Below the pieces are notes generated by a model. The model was not told where the DNA came from, ran no database searches, and was given only the letters and a program-made list of their open reading frames with translations. A program made the position numbers and the translations under genes. A stretch of 7,461 nucleotides of DNA, from contig CALBSU010000871.1 in NCBI GenBank assembly GCA_937967285.1, forward strand, positions 1-7,461, in the 5' to 3' direction. Source of the stretch: an uncultured Acidobacteriota bacterium. Its GTDB lineage: Bacteria > Acidobacteriota > Blastocatellia > RBC074. Positions 1 through 6,451 of the stretch are shown piece after piece. Numbering within the stretch: position 1 is the stretch's first letter; each line of letters starts with the position of its first letter.

Positions 1-1174
1 TGGTCGCCAGTCGGCTCGGATAGATCCCCGAGATCAACGCCAGAATGAATATGACGAGCGCTGAAATGACGATCGCCCGGATGAATATCATCGGATCGAC
101 GAATCCCAACAGATCGAGGAGCGGGAACTGGATGACCACCAGAGTTCCGATCGCCACTCCGAATCCGGCGATGATCAGCACCTCTCCGATAATCTGCCGG
201 TAGATGCGCTGTCTGGTCGCGCCTTTGGCTCTTCTCAGTCCGATCTCCTTTGTTCGTTGCGTGACGTTCAGCCAGAGAACACCGGTCAGCCCGAGCGCAA
301 CCATGAGCAGCAGAAAGCCCGCCACCATCCCGAAGGCAGCCATCGGCACAAGGTATTCCTGAAGATTCTGTGTCCGCCTGTCGGTCAGCGGTTTGATCTC
401 GAGCGAGAGATCGCGCGCTTCCGCCTGCAAACGTCTGAGCAGCGTCTCCTCGAAGTCCGCCGTCGTGCCGGGCCTGACCTTCGCGACGATTGTCAGCGGC
501 AGCATCTCGCCGACGTGCCGCAGATCATGGCGATAGAACATATAGCCGCGGTTCTCGGAGAATTCGCCCCGATTACGAAAGTCCTCGAACACTCCGATGA
601 CCCGGGCCTCCTTCGGATTCCGATTTCCGGGCTCGGGCTCGGCGACGTTCCTGCCGATCGGGTCCTCGTCGCCGAAGAGGCCTTCGGCCACGGCCCGGCT
701 GATGACTACCGGCAGGTAATTGGTGATGCCGTCGTCCTCTCGACTGAACCACCGGCCTCTGATGATCTTCAAACCGAAGAGGTCCTTCAGTTCATCGGTT
801 GCGACGTTGAGGCCGATGTCGAGGTTCCGCCCGTCCCGTGTCTTGCGTCCGGTCGTCCAGTCCGCACTTCCATACGGAGCGCTCCACATGGCGGCTGCCG
901 TTTCGACCTCGCTGAACTCACGCGTCGCCGCTGTCATCGCTCTCAGCGAGGCGAGCAGCTTCTCATGGTCTTCGCCTGAATCCTGCGATGCCTGAACCTT
1001 TATCGCCCAGATATTTTCGTATTTGAATCCGAGCGGCCTCCGATAATTGTCGTACGCATAGACAGACATGAAGATGACGGCGAAGACCACGATGAACGAG
1101 AAGAAGATCTCGATCATGATCAGGAAATTGACCTTCTTGCGATTCCAGACCAGTTTGAGCAGATGCCTGATCAT
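1..1174 (-). CDS. FtsX/MacB-type ABC transporter permease (second permease, 3' end cut by window)
   Basis: This is an integral inner-membrane permease, probably the partner of the adjacent ATPase in export or lipoprotein-type transport. Translation from ATG at 1174 gives 391 residues, open to the window edge. It begins [14 protein letters not shown], followed by a first membrane helix at about 14-38 and a large periplasmic MacB-PCD-like domain to about 275. Three more helices follow at about 277-303, 326-350 and 364-383. The FtsX-type cytoplasmic segment QRTKEIGLRRAKGA lies at about 306-319, and the end reads SGIYPSRLAT, which is where family members continue for about 10-20 residues. The start is firm: AGGAGGT sits 5 nt upstream, inside the end of the preceding permease gene, and the ATG overlaps that gene's TGA. 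The paralogous neighbour is clearly different in sequence, so the pair may form a heterodimer (inference). Substrate is unknown. Confidence 0.9.
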   Translation of the reverse strand, partial: MIRHLLKLVWNRKKVNFLIMIEIFFSFIVVFAVIFMSVYAYDNYRRPLGFKYENIWAIKVQASQDSGEDHEKLLASLRAMTAATREFSEVETAAAMWSAPYGSADWTTGRKTRDGRNLDIGLNVATDELKDLFGLKIIRGRWFSREDDGITNYLPVVISRAVAEGLFGDEDPIGRNVAEPEPGNRNPKEARVIGVFEDFRNRGEFSENRGYMFYRHDLRHVGEMLPLTIVAKVRPGTTADFEETLLRRLQAEARDLSLEIKPLTDRRTQNLQEYLVPMAAFGMVAGFLLLMVALGLTGVLWLNVTQRTKEIGLRRAKGATRQRIYRQIIGEVLIIAGFGVAIGTLVVIQFPLLDLLGFVDPMIFIRAIVISALVIFILALISGIYPSRLAT

Positions 1175-2433
1175 CTTACACCTCCTGAAACGGCGCCCCG
1201 CAGCGCCTCGACCGGATGCAGCCGGGACATCCGCCAGGCCGGATAGACTCCCGACAGCAGGCCGAAAAATATCGCCAGCGCCAGACCGTAGAGAAATACG
1301 CGGTAGTTGAGCTGGAACGACGAATAGGGGAAGAAATCGGTCCTGGCTATGGCGTCGAGCGCGAGCTGCGAGAGGAAGAGGCCGATCGCTCCGCCGATCA
1401 GCGTCAGCAGAATGTTCTCGATGATGAACTGACCGACCAGCGTCCAGGATGAAGCGCCGAAAGACTTGCGGACGCCGATCTCGCCGGCCCGCTCCATGAT
1501 CCGGCTGACGTTGATGTTGATCAGATTCACGGTCGGCAGCAGCATAAACAGAATCATCGCGCCGACGATCAATGCGATCGCCCGATACGGCCTGCTCTCG
1601 TCATGCGATCGCGTACGGGTCAGTTCACGCGACGCCCGCTCGAAATACGTTTCGGCGTGCCCGTATATCTGATTCCATTTTTTGGGGTCGGGGAATTCAA
1701 CCTGCTTCAGGCGGACCTGCACTTCCTGCCTGATTGCCGGGAAGTCCGCCGAAGACCGCGCCAGAAACAGCGCGATGAACTTTCCCATCAACTGATCGCG
1801 CCACGCGGCGGTCTTGAAGGTGTTGATCGGTACCCAGATGTCGGCGAACGAAAGCTGCCGCAGAAACGGAACGTTTTCGACGACCCCGACGACGCGAAAT
1901 CTCTGCCCGTCTATCTCGAGCATTCTGCCGACCGCGGACTGCTCGCCGAAGAATTTGCGATTCGTCGCCTGATTGATGACGGCGACCGGATTCGCGTTAC
2001 TGTCGTCATCCTCCGTGAACGGACGTCCTTCGATGAAGCGAAAGTCCATGATCTTCCAGAACTGCCCGTCGGTCCGTCTGAGATACGAACCGATCTTCTC
2101 GCCCTGATGATAGCTGTACGTCAGTTCCGGCTCGGTGGTCAGCGACATCAATTCGACAGCGGGGAGATTCCGGAAGTGCCTGTCGAAGAGCTTGTACCCT
2201 CCGGGGCTGCTCCACGTGCAGTCCCCGGACGGGCATTTCATCTCGAGATGAAATATCCCCAGCGTCCGATCGAGCCTTGTCTCGGGCGATGCGGGGGCGA
2301 AGATCGAATCGAGGAACGAGACCCCGATCATCAGGATGACCAGCGTGAAGCTGATGGCGAAAAGGCTGATGAAGGTGAAGAATTTCCTCCGCAGCAGCAC
2401 CTTGACGGCGATTTTAAGGTAGCTTGTCAGCAT
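1171..2433 (-). CDS. FtsX/MacB-type ABC transporter permease (first permease)
   Basis: A complete 420-aa inner-membrane permease of the MacB/LolC type. Helix 1 is at about 18-43, a periplasmic MacB-PCD-like domain spans about 45-280, and helices 2-4 lie at about 284-306, 330-357 and 378-400. The conserved FtsX segment [15 protein letters not shown] follows helix 2, and the C-terminus carries the typical [20 protein letters not shown]. The periplasmic domain has a close cysteine pair (CPSGDC, about residues 68-73) that could form a disulfide. It lies 20 nt downstream of the ATPase gene, with AAAGGA as a plausible ribosome site about 10 nt before the ATG. Its TGA overlaps the next permease's ATG (ATGA), so the two are probably translationally coupled. 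Family assignment is secure. The transported substrate cannot be read from sequence. Confidence 0.93.
   Translation of the reverse strand: MLTSYLKIAVKVLLRRKFFTFISLFAISFTLVILMIGVSFLDSIFAPASPETRLDRTLGIFHLEMKCPSGDCTWSSPGGYKLFDRHFRNLPAVELMSLTTEPELTYSYHQGEKIGSYLRRTDGQFWKIMDFRFIEGRPFTEDDDSNANPVAVINQATNRKFFGEQSAVGRMLEIDGQRFRVVGVVENVPFLRQLSFADIWVPINTFKTAAWRDQLMGKFIALFLARSSADFPAIRQEVQVRLKQVEFPDPKKWNQIYGHAETYFERASRELTRTRSHDESRPYRAIALIVGAMILFMLLPTVNLININVSRIMERAGEIGVRKSFGASSWTLVGQFIIENILLTLIGGAIGLFLSQLALDAIARTDFFPYSSFQLNYRVFLYGLALAIFFGLLSGVYPAWRMSRLHPVEALRGAVSGGVR
1180..1186 (-). promoter_or_regulatory. Consensus ribosome binding site for the second permease
   Basis: AGGAGGT on the minus strand, 5 nt before the ATG at 1174. 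It lies inside the last codons of the upstream permease (encoding SGGV before the stop). Together with the ATGA overlap it allows both re-initiation and fresh initiation on the second permease. Confidence 0.8.
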
Positions 2434-2453
2434 GGTGTAGATCCTTTCCGACC

Positions 2454-3122
2454 TCAGTTGACCTGTCGGCCGTCGAAGAGCCTGTGGATGCGCTCGGTCT
2501 TTTCCGCCTGTCGAGGATCATGCGTGACCATGATGATCGTCGTTTGCGACAGTTCGTTGAGCCCTCTGAGCAGGTCGATGATCTCGTCTCCCATCTGCGA
2601 GTCGAGGTTGCCGGTCGGTTCGTCGGCCAGCAGGATGCGCGGTTTTCCGACGATTGCGCGGGCGATGGCGACACGCTGCTGCTGTCCGCCAGAAAGCTGG
2701 GAAGGGAAGTGCCGGATGCGCGAACTCAACCCAACCAGATCGAGCGCTTCTTTCGCCATGCGCCGGCGCTCGGCCCCTGTGATGCTGCGCCTGTAGAGGA
2801 GCGGGATTTCGACGTTGTCGATCACGCTCAGGTCGTTGATCAGGTGAAACGTCTGAAAAATGAAGCCTATCTCCTCGTTTCTCACTCTTGACAGGTTGCG
2901 ATCGCTGTATGAGTCGATCATCCGCCCGTTGATCGTGACCTTTCCGCTCGACGGAACATCGAGCAGGCCGATGATATTGAGCAGCGTGCTCTTGCCCGAT
3001 CCCGACGGTCCCATGATCGAGACGAACTCGCCCTTCCCGATCGCCAGATTGACGTTCGACAGAGCGACCGTCTCGATCCGGTCGGTGCGGTATATTTTCT
3101 CGACTTCATCGAGCCTGATCAT
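2454..3122 (-). CDS. ABC transporter ATP-binding protein, LolD/MacB-ATPase type
   Basis: This cytoplasmic nucleotide-binding subunit should power the two downstream permeases by ATP hydrolysis. In the 222-aa form all key motifs are present: Walker [10 protein letters not shown] at about 38-46, Q-loop Gln 90, signature LSGGQ at about 143-147, Walker B ILLADE at about 163-168, D-loop NLDS and H-loop His 201 in THD. The overall pattern ([32 protein letters not shown]) is that of the MacB/LolD/FtsE subfamily. The ATG at 3122 was chosen because AGGAGAG lies just upstream with a 5-nt spacer after AGGAG, and because homologous ATPases typically start MIxLExVxKxY. In-frame ATGs at 3188 (GGAG 3 nt upstream) and 3212 (252 aa) are possible. 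The extra 30 residues are Thr/Ala-rich and use codons unlike the rest, so they are more likely a 5' leader. Only the start is in doubt. Confidence 0.93.
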   Translation of the reverse strand: MIRLDEVEKIYRTDRIETVALSNVNLAIGKGEFVSIMGPSGSGKSTLLNIIGLLDVPSSGKVTINGRMIDSYSDRNLSRVRNEEIGFIFQTFHLINDLSVIDNVEIPLLYRRSITGAERRRMAKEALDLVGLSSRIRHFPSQLSGGQQQRVAIARAIVGKPRILLADEPTGNLDSQMGDEIIDLLRGLNELSQTTIIMVTHDPRQAEKTERIHRLFDGRQVN

Positions 3123-3125
3123 CGT

Positions 3126-3132
3126 CTCTCCT
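3126..3132 (-). promoter_or_regulatory. Ribosome binding site deciding the ATPase start
   Basis: AGGAGAG on the minus strand precedes the ATG at 3122, with 5 nt between AGGAG and the start. The ATG at 3212 has only a GTAAGG directly abutting it, too close for normal initiation, and the ATG at 3188 has a GGAG only 3 nt away. This supports the 222-aa form and leaves a leader of about 114 nt after the adaptor gene. Confidence 0.6.
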
Positions 3133-3236
3133 GCCTGCTCAGGCATTGACGTATGTGATACGGCGGCGGTTGTTGCTGTCATGGTCATAGTCTCCGGTGT
3201 CTGTCTTTCCATCCTTACAAGTTTCGTTCAATCCGG

Positions 3237-4481
3237 TCACTTGATCCGGACTTCCCGGGCGTGAATATAGTTGCTCATATCCGAAATGATCACTTCATCG
3301 CCTTCGAGCAGGCCATCGACGACCTCGTAATGCTCGGCTCCGCTGATTCCGAAACGGACCTGAGTTTTGATCGCCGAGTCCCCGCGGATAACGAAGACCT
3401 CGCGCATCCCTTCGCCGCTCGCAAACGGCCCTTTTCTGATCTTGAGGACATCGTTGCGGCGTTCGGTCGAGATCGAAACATCGACGCGCAGGTTGGATCT
3501 GAGCAGGGGACTGGAGGGCTCCGCCAGAGCGATGTAGAGCGTGATCGCTCCGTCGCGAACCGCTGGATTGATGCGCGAGACGGTCCCGTTCAGCGTCGCG
3601 TCGTTGATTCTGACTGCGGCCGGCAGGCCGACGGCGATTCTGCCCGCATGCACGTCAGAGACCGTCGCCTCGATTCTGAAGGTCGACAGGTCCGCGATCC
3701 GGGCCAGCACCTCCCCTTTGCCGATCGTCGCTCCTTCCTCGTTGACCACCCACGTCAGGACGCCTGAACGCCCGGCCCGTGTCGTTCCGAGTTCGAGCTG
3801 GCGCCTGGCCTCTGCCCGCTCGCCATCCAGCGTCTTCATCTCCAGCGCCAGACCCTCGAGCTGTGTCTTCGTCAGCTGACTGGCCTTCTGCTTCGATTCC
3901 TCGAGCTGTTTCAGTTCGTAGCGAGTCTTCTCCTCGGCCAGTCGAAGTTCGCTCAGGCGCTCATCCGAGAGGAGTCCCTGCCGGAAGAGCTCCTGGTTGC
4001 GCGACGTTGCCGCGCGCGCCGCCTTGTATTCCAGATTCTTGATCTCCCACTGGCTGTCGAGATTGATCAGCGTGTTCTCCAGATCGAGCCGCGCGCGACT
4101 CTGCTGGTTCTGCTTCAGTTCGATCTGCTGATTGAGCTTCTCGAGAGCGAGTACCGATTCGCTGAGGTCGAGCTGCAGTATCGAATCGCCGGCCGTGACG
4201 GCTGCTCCGGGGCGCAACAGTATCTTCAGCACTCGAGCATTGACCGGCGACGAGATCACCTGTTCGACCTCGGGCGCCACCAGCCCGGTCGCGGAGATCG
4301 CGGCCTCCAGCGGCCCCCTCTCGACCCTCGCCGTCCTCACCATCTCCCGCCCGATCGAGGGTCTCATCAGCTCCGGCCCGCGAATCAGAATCGCGACGCC
4401 CACTGCTGCCGGAATCGCAACCATCAGTATTCGCCGCAACAGCTTCCGTCTCCGCGTTCCACTGTCTATCTCTCGATCCAT
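3237..4481 (-). CDS. MacA/HlyD-like periplasmic adaptor (membrane fusion protein) of an ABC efflux system
   Basis: This protein should link the inner-membrane permeases to an outer-membrane channel. The 414-aa form has a basic N-terminus (RRRKLLRR, 10-17) and one membrane anchor at about 18-33. It then shows the first half of a lipoyl-like domain at about 72-106, a long Lys/Gln/Glu-rich helical hairpin at about 107-232, and the second lipoyl half at about 233-266 (GVLTWVVNEEGATIGKGE). A beta-barrel domain (about 267-345) and a membrane-proximal domain ending DGLLEGDEVIISD follow. That is the HlyD/RND-adaptor order. The ATG at 4481 was chosen because GGAGG lies 5 nt upstream. A GTG at 4544 would add 21 residues but has no good ribosome site. 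It is the first gene of the leftward operon. No TolC-like channel is present in the window, and drug, peptide or lipid export cannot be distinguished. Confidence 0.92.
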   Translation of the reverse strand: MDREIDSGTRRRKLLRRILMVAIPAAVGVAILIRGPELMRPSIGREMVRTARVERGPLEAAISATGLVAPEVEQVISSPVNARVLKILLRPGAAVTAGDSILQLDLSESVLALEKLNQQIELKQNQQSRARLDLENTLINLDSQWEIKNLEYKAARAATSRNQELFRQGLLSDERLSELRLAEEKTRYELKQLEESKQKASQLTKTQLEGLALEMKTLDGERAEARRQLELGTTRAGRSGVLTWVVNEEGATIGKGEVLARIADLSTFRIEATVSDVHAGRIAVGLPAAVRINDATLNGTVSRINPAVRDGAITLYIALAEPSSPLLRSNLRVDVSISTERRNDVLKIRKGPFASGEGMREVFVIRGDSAIKTQVRFGISGAEHYEVVDGLLEGDEVIISDMSNYIHAREVRIK

Positions 4482-4795
4482 TCTCTCCTCCGGCCCTGAT
4501 GAAATTTCGGTACGCGCTGCCTGCCATCGCAAGTCAGGGGCCACTCGATAAATACCTGAAAAAAGGCGGCTTACGATTTACTCTCCGGCACGGGTTGTAC
4601 GCCTCCGCACAGTCGGTTGTTCGTTACCGGACGGATCGACCGCGCGATGCCGGCCGGCTCTCAGATTTCTGTGATGATCGCTTGCATCTGATCCACCTCG
4701 CGTTTAAGATTCGCACTGTCGCCGGCGCGGGACTGCCTCCTTGACTCGTGTGACCGGCGGTCAAATCGATTATCAAGGTGAACTGAAATTTACGG
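4482..4795. other. Divergent intergenic region between the efflux operon and the plus-strand genes
   Basis: About 314 bases without a gene I can support. By position it should carry the promoter of the leftward efflux operon and possibly one for the rightward genes. It is patchily AT-richer than its surroundings, with an A6 run at 4559-4564 and AT-rich stretches near 4550 and 4765-4792. I found no -35/-10 pair I would defend, no operator-like palindrome and no terminator hairpin. An 81-codon plus-strand open frame (4499-4744) crosses it, but it lacks a ribosome site and recognisable protein features. Confidence 0.5.
4487..4491 (-). promoter_or_regulatory. Ribosome binding site deciding the adaptor start
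   Basis: GGAGG on the minus strand, 5 nt before the ATG at 4481, within GGAGGAGAGA. It is the strongest ribosome site near this gene's beginning and argues against the upstream GTG at 4544. Confidence 0.75.
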
Positions 4796-5047
4796 ATGCA
4801 GCGGCTGATTCGGGTCGAGATCGTCGGAAGAAACGAATTCTGGCGAAACGCGGTCTTCGTCGAATGGGATTACCAGTTTCCGGAGCGAAAGCTCATCGAG
4901 GAAGAGAACGGTTTTCATCTCATCGAAGAGGACTGGCTCGACGACCTGCAACGGGTGGCCGGGCAGTGCTTCTCGAAAGCCCTGCTTGCGCCGAGCGATC
5001 CGGGAAGGCGCAACCTCTTCCGGAAGATTTTCCCGGGGCGAAACTGA
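4796..5047 (+). CDS. Small hypothetical protein, 83 aa
   Basis: I do not recognise this family. The frame encodes a soluble, charged protein starting MQRLIRVEIVGRNEFWRNAV, with a middle rich in Glu/Asp and aromatics (KLIEEENGFHLIEEDWLDDL) and a basic end (RRNLFRKIFPGRN). It has no signal peptide or membrane helix. Coding is supported by strong G/C preference at third codon positions, as in the neighbouring genes, and by a balanced amino-acid composition. The competing frame over the same bases (upstream in the frame of the heme-protein gene) gives an Arg-rich, unconvincing peptide. The weak point is the start: in-frame stops at 4742, 4751 and 4784 leave only the ATG at 4796, and the nearest purine-rich site (AAGGTG, 4775-4780) is 15 nt away. 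It ends 71 nt before the heme-protein gene. It may be a remnant of a longer gene. Confidence 0.55.
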   Translation: MQRLIRVEIVGRNEFWRNAVFVEWDYQFPERKLIEEENGFHLIEEDWLDDLQRVAGQCFSKALLAPSDPGRRNLFRKIFPGRN

Positions 5048-5066
5048 GTGCCGGATGCCGTCAGGT

Positions 5067-5095
5067 TTGTTCGATCTGCGATAATCAAATAAAAT
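5067..5095 (+). promoter_or_regulatory. Possible sigma70-like promoter for the redox gene group
   Basis: TTGTTC (5067-5072) and TAAAAT (5090-5095) are separated by 17 bp in a local AT-rich island between two genes. The -10 matches consensus at 5 of 6 positions and the -35 at only 3 of 6. It would start transcription near 5102, giving a very short leader before the ATG at 5119. Position and base composition fit, but the match is weak. Confidence 0.3.
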
Positions 5096-5118
5096 ATGTC
5101 GAGGTATTTAAAGCATCA

Positions 5119-5433
5119 ATGACCAAACGAGTTATTAAATTCACCGTTGCGCTTGCTCTTCTGACCGTCATGATCGGTTCGGCCCTGAAGACTGAAGCCT
5201 ATCCGCCGTTTCTCCGTCAGGCCGCCAAGTACGGAGCGAAGAACTGCCTCTTCTGCCACAAGGAACCCCAGGGAGGCGAAGGCTGGAATACACGCGGTCA
5301 GTGGCTGATCGATGAAAAGACCCGCCGCAAGGCAGATGCCATCGACGTCTCGTGGCTCGAGGAGTACAAGGAGACTGAGAAGCCGGCTGAAGGTCAGGAA
5401 GGCGAGAGCAAAGAGCCCAAGAAACCCTGGTAG
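5119..5433 (+). CDS. Small exported monoheme c-type cytochrome-like protein, 104 aa
   Basis: The protein begins with a Sec-type signal: basic MTKRVIK, hydrophobic stretch at about 8-23, and probable cleavage after TEA (residue 27). The mature part has one CxxCH heme-attachment motif, CLFCH at 43-47, followed by KEPQGGEGWNTRGQW. The tail is highly charged and rich in Lys, Glu and Pro (from about 81). It is predicted to carry one covalent heme in the periplasm and to pass electrons (family-level inference). It is odd in that the mature chain contains no Met and no His other than the one in CxxCH, so the usual distal axial ligand is missing. The ATG at 5119 was chosen because it places the signal peptide correctly; the open frame extends upstream, but that part is Arg-rich and not convincing. 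No strong ribosome site is seen (GAGG ends 14 nt before the ATG). It lies 96 nt before the Tat-exported gene and is probably co-transcribed with it. Confidence 0.82.
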   Translation: MTKRVIKFTVALALLTVMIGSALKTEAYPPFLRQAAKYGAKNCLFCHKEPQGGEGWNTRGQWLIDEKTRRKADAIDVSWLEEYKETEKPAEGQEGESKEPKKPW

Positions 5434-5482
5434 TTTACTGGCGGGTCTCACCGGCCCGTCCATTCAATATCATCAAACCGCA

Positions 5483-5509
5483 CCGGCATCGGAGTAATTT
5501 CCGATCCGG
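5483..5509. repeat. Imperfect inverted repeat upstream of the Tat-exported gene
   Basis: CCGG-C-ATCGGA, a 6-nt loop GTAATT, then TCCGAT-CCGG. This forms a 10-bp stem with one bulged C (5487). It sits 20 nt before the ATG at 5530 and just ahead of the ribosome site. It has no T-run, so it is not an ordinary intrinsic terminator. It could be an mRNA processing or stability hairpin between co-transcribed genes, or a protein-binding palindrome. Confidence 0.4.
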
Positions 5510-5529
5510 CGCGGCGAGAGAGGGAAAGA

Positions 5530-6123
<594 letters not shown>

Positions 6124-6145
6124 TCTCTTTCATCGAGGAGGATGA

Positions 6146-6346
6146 ATGCCCCTTAGTACGGTTCTCAATCTGGTTGGTATCGGCCTGCTTCTGCTGGCCG
6201 GGGCCTCCGGAATCGCTCTCTTCGTTCGCGCCGTCAGCAAGTCGGACAAATATGCCCAGGGGATCGGGCTTTCGACGCTCTGGGGGTTGTTTCTGATCGG
6301 TCTGATGGCCGGCCTGATGCTGGTTGCGGTCTCCGAGAAACAGTAG
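6146..6346 (+). CDS. Small two-helix inner-membrane protein, 66 aa
   Basis: I do not recognise a named family. The protein has two predicted membrane helices (about 5-27 and 42-61) joined by a short polar loop RAVSKSDKYAQG, and a charged C-terminal SEKQ. There are no cysteines or histidines, so it is not itself a heme protein. The start is firm: AGGAGG (6136-6141) lies 4 nt before the ATG. It begins 22 nt after the subunit 3-like gene, in the same direction, and is followed by a probable terminator, so it is the last gene of the redox group. A role as a membrane anchor or assembly partner for the two exported proteins is inference from position only. Confidence 0.78.
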   Translation: MPLSTVLNLVGIGLLLLAGASGIALFVRAVSKSDKYAQGIGLSTLWGLFLIGLMAGLMLVAVSEKQ

Positions 6347-6403
6347 CAGCGGTTCGAACCCCGCCCATCATTCATTCCGGATGGACTTAACCGACTTTGA
6401 AAC

Positions 6404-6432
6404 CGGCCTGGGTCATGATCCAGGCCGTTTTA
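6404..6432 (+). terminator. Probable intrinsic terminator after the redox gene group
   Basis: An 8-bp GC-rich stem, CGGCCTGG (6404-6411) pairing with CCAGGCCG (6420-6427), with an 8-nt loop GTCATGAT and a following TTTTA. The stem is strong but the T-run has only four residues. It lies 57 nt after the 66-aa gene and 20 nt before the next ATG, so it may be leaky or act as an attenuator for the DUF885 gene. Confidence 0.6.
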
Positions 6433-6451
6433 CCTTATGAGAGGTCTGTCT

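Noticed and set aside
257..979. 240-codon plus-strand open frame opposite the second permease
   Set aside because: It lies fully antisense to a permease with clear FtsX features. The product is Arg/Pro/Asp-rich, has no recognisable domain, and is explained by GC-rich codon bias on the other strand.
1603..2796. 397-codon plus-strand open frame
   Set aside because: It runs antisense across the first permease, the gap and part of the ATPase. The permease and ATPase motifs on the minus strand are decisive, and this product has no plausible domain.
4555..4575. T-run on the minus strand as an intrinsic terminator
   Set aside because: No stable stem directly precedes the T-run on that strand, and its position upstream of the operon's first gene makes termination there unlikely.
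4499..4744. 81-codon plus-strand open frame in the divergent intergenic region
   Set aside because: It has no ribosome site, irregular codon use and no recognisable protein features, and it starts within the probable control region of the leftward operon.
4741..5118. Upstream in-frame extension of the heme-protein gene
   Set aside because: It would bury the signal peptide in the middle of a 230-aa protein. The added part is Arg/Gly-rich and overlaps the better-supported 83-aa frame.
6397..6402. TTGAAA as a -35 box for the DUF885 gene
   Set aside because: No acceptable -10 lies 16-18 bp downstream; that stretch is the GC-rich stem of the hairpin.
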